64,000 bases of DNA from Bacteroidota bacterium (GTDB lineage: Bacteria > Bacteroidota > Bacteroidia > AKYH767-A > 2013-40CM-41-45): positions 1 through 64,000 of the forward strand of contig JADJFC010000003.1 of NCBI GenBank assembly GCA_016708785.1, in the 5' to 3' direction. Below the pieces are notes generated by a model. That model saw only the letters and a list, made by a program, of their open reading frames with translations, was not told where the DNA came from and did not search any database. The translations under genes were made by a program, and so were the position numbers. Positions 61,301-64,000 of the stretch are shown here, piece after piece (within the stretch, counting starts at the first letter, position 1; the number at the start of each line of letters is the position of its first letter).

Positions 61301-61391
61301 CAACGACTGAACGACTTTGTAATGTTAATCGTTCTAATGCTGCTCCGATGGCAAACAACTGCATTAAGGCCTGAAGGATCTTCTCACTCAT
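58360..61391 (-). CDS. ABC transporter (ABCG-like half transporter with TerB-like N-terminal region), ~1,010 aa, interrupted
   Basis: Three collinear minus-strand pieces. The first (61391-60282) has a TerB-like/helical N-terminus and the start of an ABC domain with Walker A GGSGAGKST (about 281-289) and a Q-loop (IPQDD). An in-frame TAA (60282-60284, LDVLD-stop-LGLMEI) divides it from the second piece (60272-58818), which has signature SGGQRKRLNIGLEL, Walker B ILFVDEPTSGLSS, H-loop FVVIHQPSS and six hydrophobic ABC-2 type segments. A one-base shift in the A run near 58845 separates the third piece (58806-58360), a helical tail with a last TM helix. Probably one gene broken by errors or mutation. 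Substrate unknown. Confidence 0.82.
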
Positions 61392-61463
61392 AAGTAGTCA
61401 AATATAGTGGAATCTTTGGAATAGGGAAACTGGTTTCGCGGCAACTGTATCTGTGAATTTGGG

Positions 61464-61683
61464 TCAAAGGTCAAGGGTCAAGGGTCAGGCTTGGATCAAT
61501 GTTAATGCCTTATATGAATGACAATAAAAAAGGAGGCATATTACTATGTCTCCTTCTATTCTGATTTTTAATTAGTTTGTATTACAAAAAGAAAAATAAT
61601 TGTGGTAGTGTAATAATAAGTGGAAGTTTAAAGGATGCCAACTTGACCTTTGACCTTTGACCCTTGACCTTTGACCCTTGACC
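61464..61683. repeat. opposed arrays of a seven-base repeat (GGTCAAR)
   Basis: GGTCAAA/GGTCAAG occurs about four times in tandem at 61464-61491 and about six times in reverse complement (TTGACCY) at 61641-61683, forming potential stem arms around a 150-base spacer. It lies between the ends or starts of two minus-strand genes. Possibly a slippage-prone spacer or terminator-like element; function unknown. Confidence 0.75.
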
Positions 61684-62544
61684 TTATTTAATCATATCGG
61701 CCCGCACAGCACTCATCGCCGCACTCATCTTCGCCAGATTTTCTTTCGTAAGTTGTTTTGGTTCTTTTACTGTATCGAAAACAACTTTAACGCCTTTCAA
61801 TTGTTCCAGCAATTTTGCAGAGCTTGGATAATTTTTCAAATCTGAGAAGAGACTGATCAAGTTGTCAAGATATAATTTTTGGTTGTACACTCTTTCAAAC
61901 AGATCAGCATTTGATGGACCGTATTCCATGTTTTTCAAAAGTTCTATACTCAGGTATTGAACTTCAACGATACTTCCTGCAAGAACATGAGATGCAACTT
62001 CCAGACGACGATTGCTACGTAAATAACTGTCTGTTTCTGTATAGGCACGGTCGATAATTTTCACAAGTGAATCTCTGTTGTCTGCATTTTCACGGAAGCT
62101 GGAAGTGAATTTGTCAAACGTTTCCTGAACGCCTAATTTCTCTGCCATCTTTTTAGTAGTAGAGTAGTAGTCCAGCAGATCCTGATTTTGTCCATAGAAA
62201 GCAGTGTATGCCATATCAATTCCATAGATACCATAGTTTACTGCTTTTTTGTAGGCAGTAGTGTAATCAGTTGCTCTAGATGATGAATTTAAAAGATCTC
62301 TGTTGAATGGTACATTGTTCTCATAAATGGCATTGATCATTTCCATTGGAGATGGAAGATTGGCAATCGTATAAAAGAATTTAAATTCTAATTTCTCTCT
62401 TGCTTTTTGTTTTGCTGTATCAACAACTGTTGTTGTATCTGCAAATTCATCAGTTGTTTGCTCCGGCTTATTGTTATTGCTGCAAGAAATTGCAGTGATT
62501 GCAATAAGACTAAATGCAAGGGAGCGCTTTAAGAACTTTTTCAT
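61684..62544 (-). CDS. lipoprotein, 286 aa
   Basis: The start at 62544 (MKKFLKRSLAFSLIAITAIS, then C) gives a lipoprotein signal with lipobox Cys21; the upstream 29 codons are probably not translated. The mature part has an acidic Thr/Asp linker (TTDEFADTTTVVDTA) followed by an all-helical domain (for example MIDRAYTETDSYL-like helices; LDNLISLFSDLKNYPSSAKL). No family name recognised. Its start is divergent from the TMTC-like gene. Intact. Confidence 0.78.
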   Translation of the reverse strand: MKKFLKRSLAFSLIAITAISCSNNNKPEQTTDEFADTTTVVDTAKQKAREKLEFKFFYTIANLPSPMEMINAIYENNVPFNRDLLNSSSRATDYTTAYKKAVNYGIYGIDMAYTAFYGQNQDLLDYYSTTKKMAEKLGVQETFDKFTSSFRENADNRDSLVKIIDRAYTETDSYLRSNRRLEVASHVLAGSIVEVQYLSIELLKNMEYGPSNADLFERVYNQKLYLDNLISLFSDLKNYPSSAKLLEQLKGVKVVFDTVKEPKQLTKENLAKMSAAMSAVRADMIK

Positions 62545-62728
62545 GGAGGATTGTTTGATGCAAAAATAGAAATGATTGGCTAATTTCAAAGAAAAACTAT
62601 GTTTTTGGATAAGATATAATATTGAGGTCATTTTGCAACTACTTGAAAATTACTTAAATACATTTGAATTTATTGTAAATGCTGCTAAATTGCAACTTCT
62701 GACCTATTTTTCCGGCACATATTCTCTT

Positions 62729-64000
62729 ATGAAGAAAAAACAAGCGACTCCTCCGATCATAAAAAAGGATGCAAAGAGTGAGAAGAAGACTGATTATTTC
62801 AAATGGATTTGGTACCTGATCATTCCTGTTTTGACATTTTTAGTTTATCAATCTGTTACAACTTTTGATTCTACAAACTGGGACGATAAAGCTTATCTGC
62901 AGGAAACGCCAATGATAAGGGATCTGAATATGGAAAAGACGAAAGCCATTTTCACGAAAAAAGTACTCAATAGTTATAATCCTATCGTGCTGTTGACATT
63001 TGCTTATGATTACAAGATGTCAAAACTAAAGCCGGGTTGGTGTCATGCTGTGAATTTGTTTTTCCATCTCATGAATGCAATTCTCGTATTTGTTTGCATG
63101 CGTAAATTGCGATTCAAAACTAATCATGCCGGAATTATTGCACTATTATTCGCCTTACATCCTCTGTCTACGGAAGCTGTTGCATGGATAGCAGGAAGAA
63201 AGGATGTAGTTTATTTGTTTTTCTTTTTGTTGTCGTGGAAATTTTATCTGGATTACTTTAATTCAACGAAAAAGCTGTTTCTCTTTGTAAGTATATTCTT
63301 TTCATTCTTTCTTTATTGTCAAAAGTACAAGCTATTACACTTCCTTTTATACTTATTGCATCCGATCTAATGCTCGATCAAAAGTTTGACCCGAAAAGAT
63401 TACTGAATAAAATTCCATATTTTATTTTGGCGATAATTTTTGGCGTAATCGCTGTTTCGGGAAGTGGTGAGCTAATGGCAGATAAATATACCGCTCCATT
63501 TACACTGCTTGATAAACTTGTCTATTCAATAATGGCATTTGGACTTTACTTGCAGAAAATAATTTTCCCATTCAATCAAATTGCTATTTATCAATTTCCT
63601 GAACCGGGAAGTTCGGCATACATCATTGATCTTCTTGTCGGAATTATAGCGATAGGAGCAATTGTCGTAGGTTTCATCTTTTCGATGAAAAAAAATCCGA
63701 GACTTGCAGGTGGACTATTATTAATTTTGCTGTAAGTATTTTTCCTGTTCTACATTTTGTGGCAGTCAACTCAGCCTCATCTATGAGCGATTTGTTTATT
63801 TGGCCGGCATTGGAATTTTCATTGCCGCATTTGCATTGATAGAGCGTTTTCCGAAACAAGAGATGCGAATTACGTATGTTACCATTGCAATTTGTATTCT
63901 TTTCACCGGTTTGACAGTGGCTAGAATACCTATATGGAAAAACAGCCTCTCCTTATGGACAGACATTATCGCTAAAGACCCAACAGCAGCAGATGCTTTT
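62729..64000 (+). CDS. TMTC-like multi-spanning membrane protein / putative glycosyltransferase family 39-type, partial and frameshifted
   Basis: The Met at 62729 is chosen over the open upstream codons because the basic N-terminus (MKKKQATPPIIKKDAKSEKK) precedes the first TM helix. The sequence has the family pattern: early acidic motif NWDDKAY, NPIVLLTFAYDYKM, HAVNLFFHLMNAILVF, and FALHPLSTEAVAWIAGRKDV. After a frame change near 63330 there are further TM helices, and after another near 63770 YERFVYLAGIG, then WKNSLSLWTDIIAKDPTAAD at the window edge. TMTC proteins are O-mannosyltransferases with C-terminal TPRs; the TPR part would lie beyond 64000. Enzyme activity is inferred from the family. 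Confidence 0.8.

Overview
The window is AT-rich chromosomal DNA from a member of the Bacteroidota. The evidence is an abundance of proteins with type IX secretion (T9SS) sorting domains of type A and type B, a PorP/SprF protein coupled to a giant PKD adhesin, promoters of the TTTG / TAnnTTTG kind, A-rich leaders instead of Shine-Dalgarno sites, a tRNA-Leu(CAA), and a SiaABC-like phosphorylation switch. I cannot name genus or species. Many genes, including conserved ones, carry single-base frameshifts or isolated in-frame stops. This is either real decay or residual error in a draft long-read assembly; I give such genes their full reconstructed span.

Layout. 1-10.3 kb is a low-density graveyard: small hypothetical genes, a broken IS3-family element, remnants of an HNH nuclease, of a tryptophan-rich repeat protein and of a LamG-domain protein. 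10.4-22.5 kb holds surface genes: two T9SS type A cargo proteins (one with kelch-like repeats), then PorP/SprF overlapping (ATGA) a roughly 2,080-residue adhesin with PKD and cysteine-rich repeats and a type B tail. 22.5-25.8 kb has small hypothetical genes and a large serine recombinase whose last codons run antisense through a tRNA-Leu gene and its terminator, which suggests an integration site. 25.9-31.3 kb is housekeeping: a cystathionine-gamma-synthase/methionine-gamma-lyase type enzyme, an SDR oxidoreductase, CorA and an FG-GAP surface protein.

31.4-36.8 kb is the most interesting part: an RNA-repair island. It contains a WYL-domain regulator, a TROVE (Ro60/Rsr) protein, a 0.75-kb cluster of non-coding RNA modules, the RNA ligase RtcB and one more RNA module. 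Six copies of a fixed-length motif (TGYCGTA, nine bases, TACWTCG) head these modules. Several modules are tRNA mimics in circularly permuted order: T arm first, then an acceptor stem closed by a short loop (GAAA in two copies), then the D arm. Intact tRNA-Lys(TTT) and tRNA-Phe(GAA) sit in the same cluster. A 19-base operator-like sequence, GCGCA-N6-TTGCGYAG, occurs three times: near the WYL gene start, upstream of TROVE and upstream of rtcB. The last two copies lie at exactly the same distance from the putative -7 box. I infer a WYL-controlled regulon in which TROVE binds an array of Y-RNA-like tRNA mimics and RtcB religates cleaved RNA.

36.8-53.1 kb returns to envelope and secreted proteins: a probable beta-barrel, a stand-alone receiver protein, a 1,339-residue type A cargo protein, a 1,308-residue BNR/PKD protein, and a frameshifted giant gene combining PKD, endonuclease/exonuclease/phosphatase and P-domains. 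The last two share an unusual C-terminal module ending in KP. 53.1-64 kb contains a class A beta-lactamase-like hydrolase, two lipoproteins, a SpoIIE-type phosphatase facing siaB/siaC-like genes, an ABCG-like ABC transporter in three pieces, and the start of a TMTC-like multi-spanning membrane protein that runs off the end of the window.
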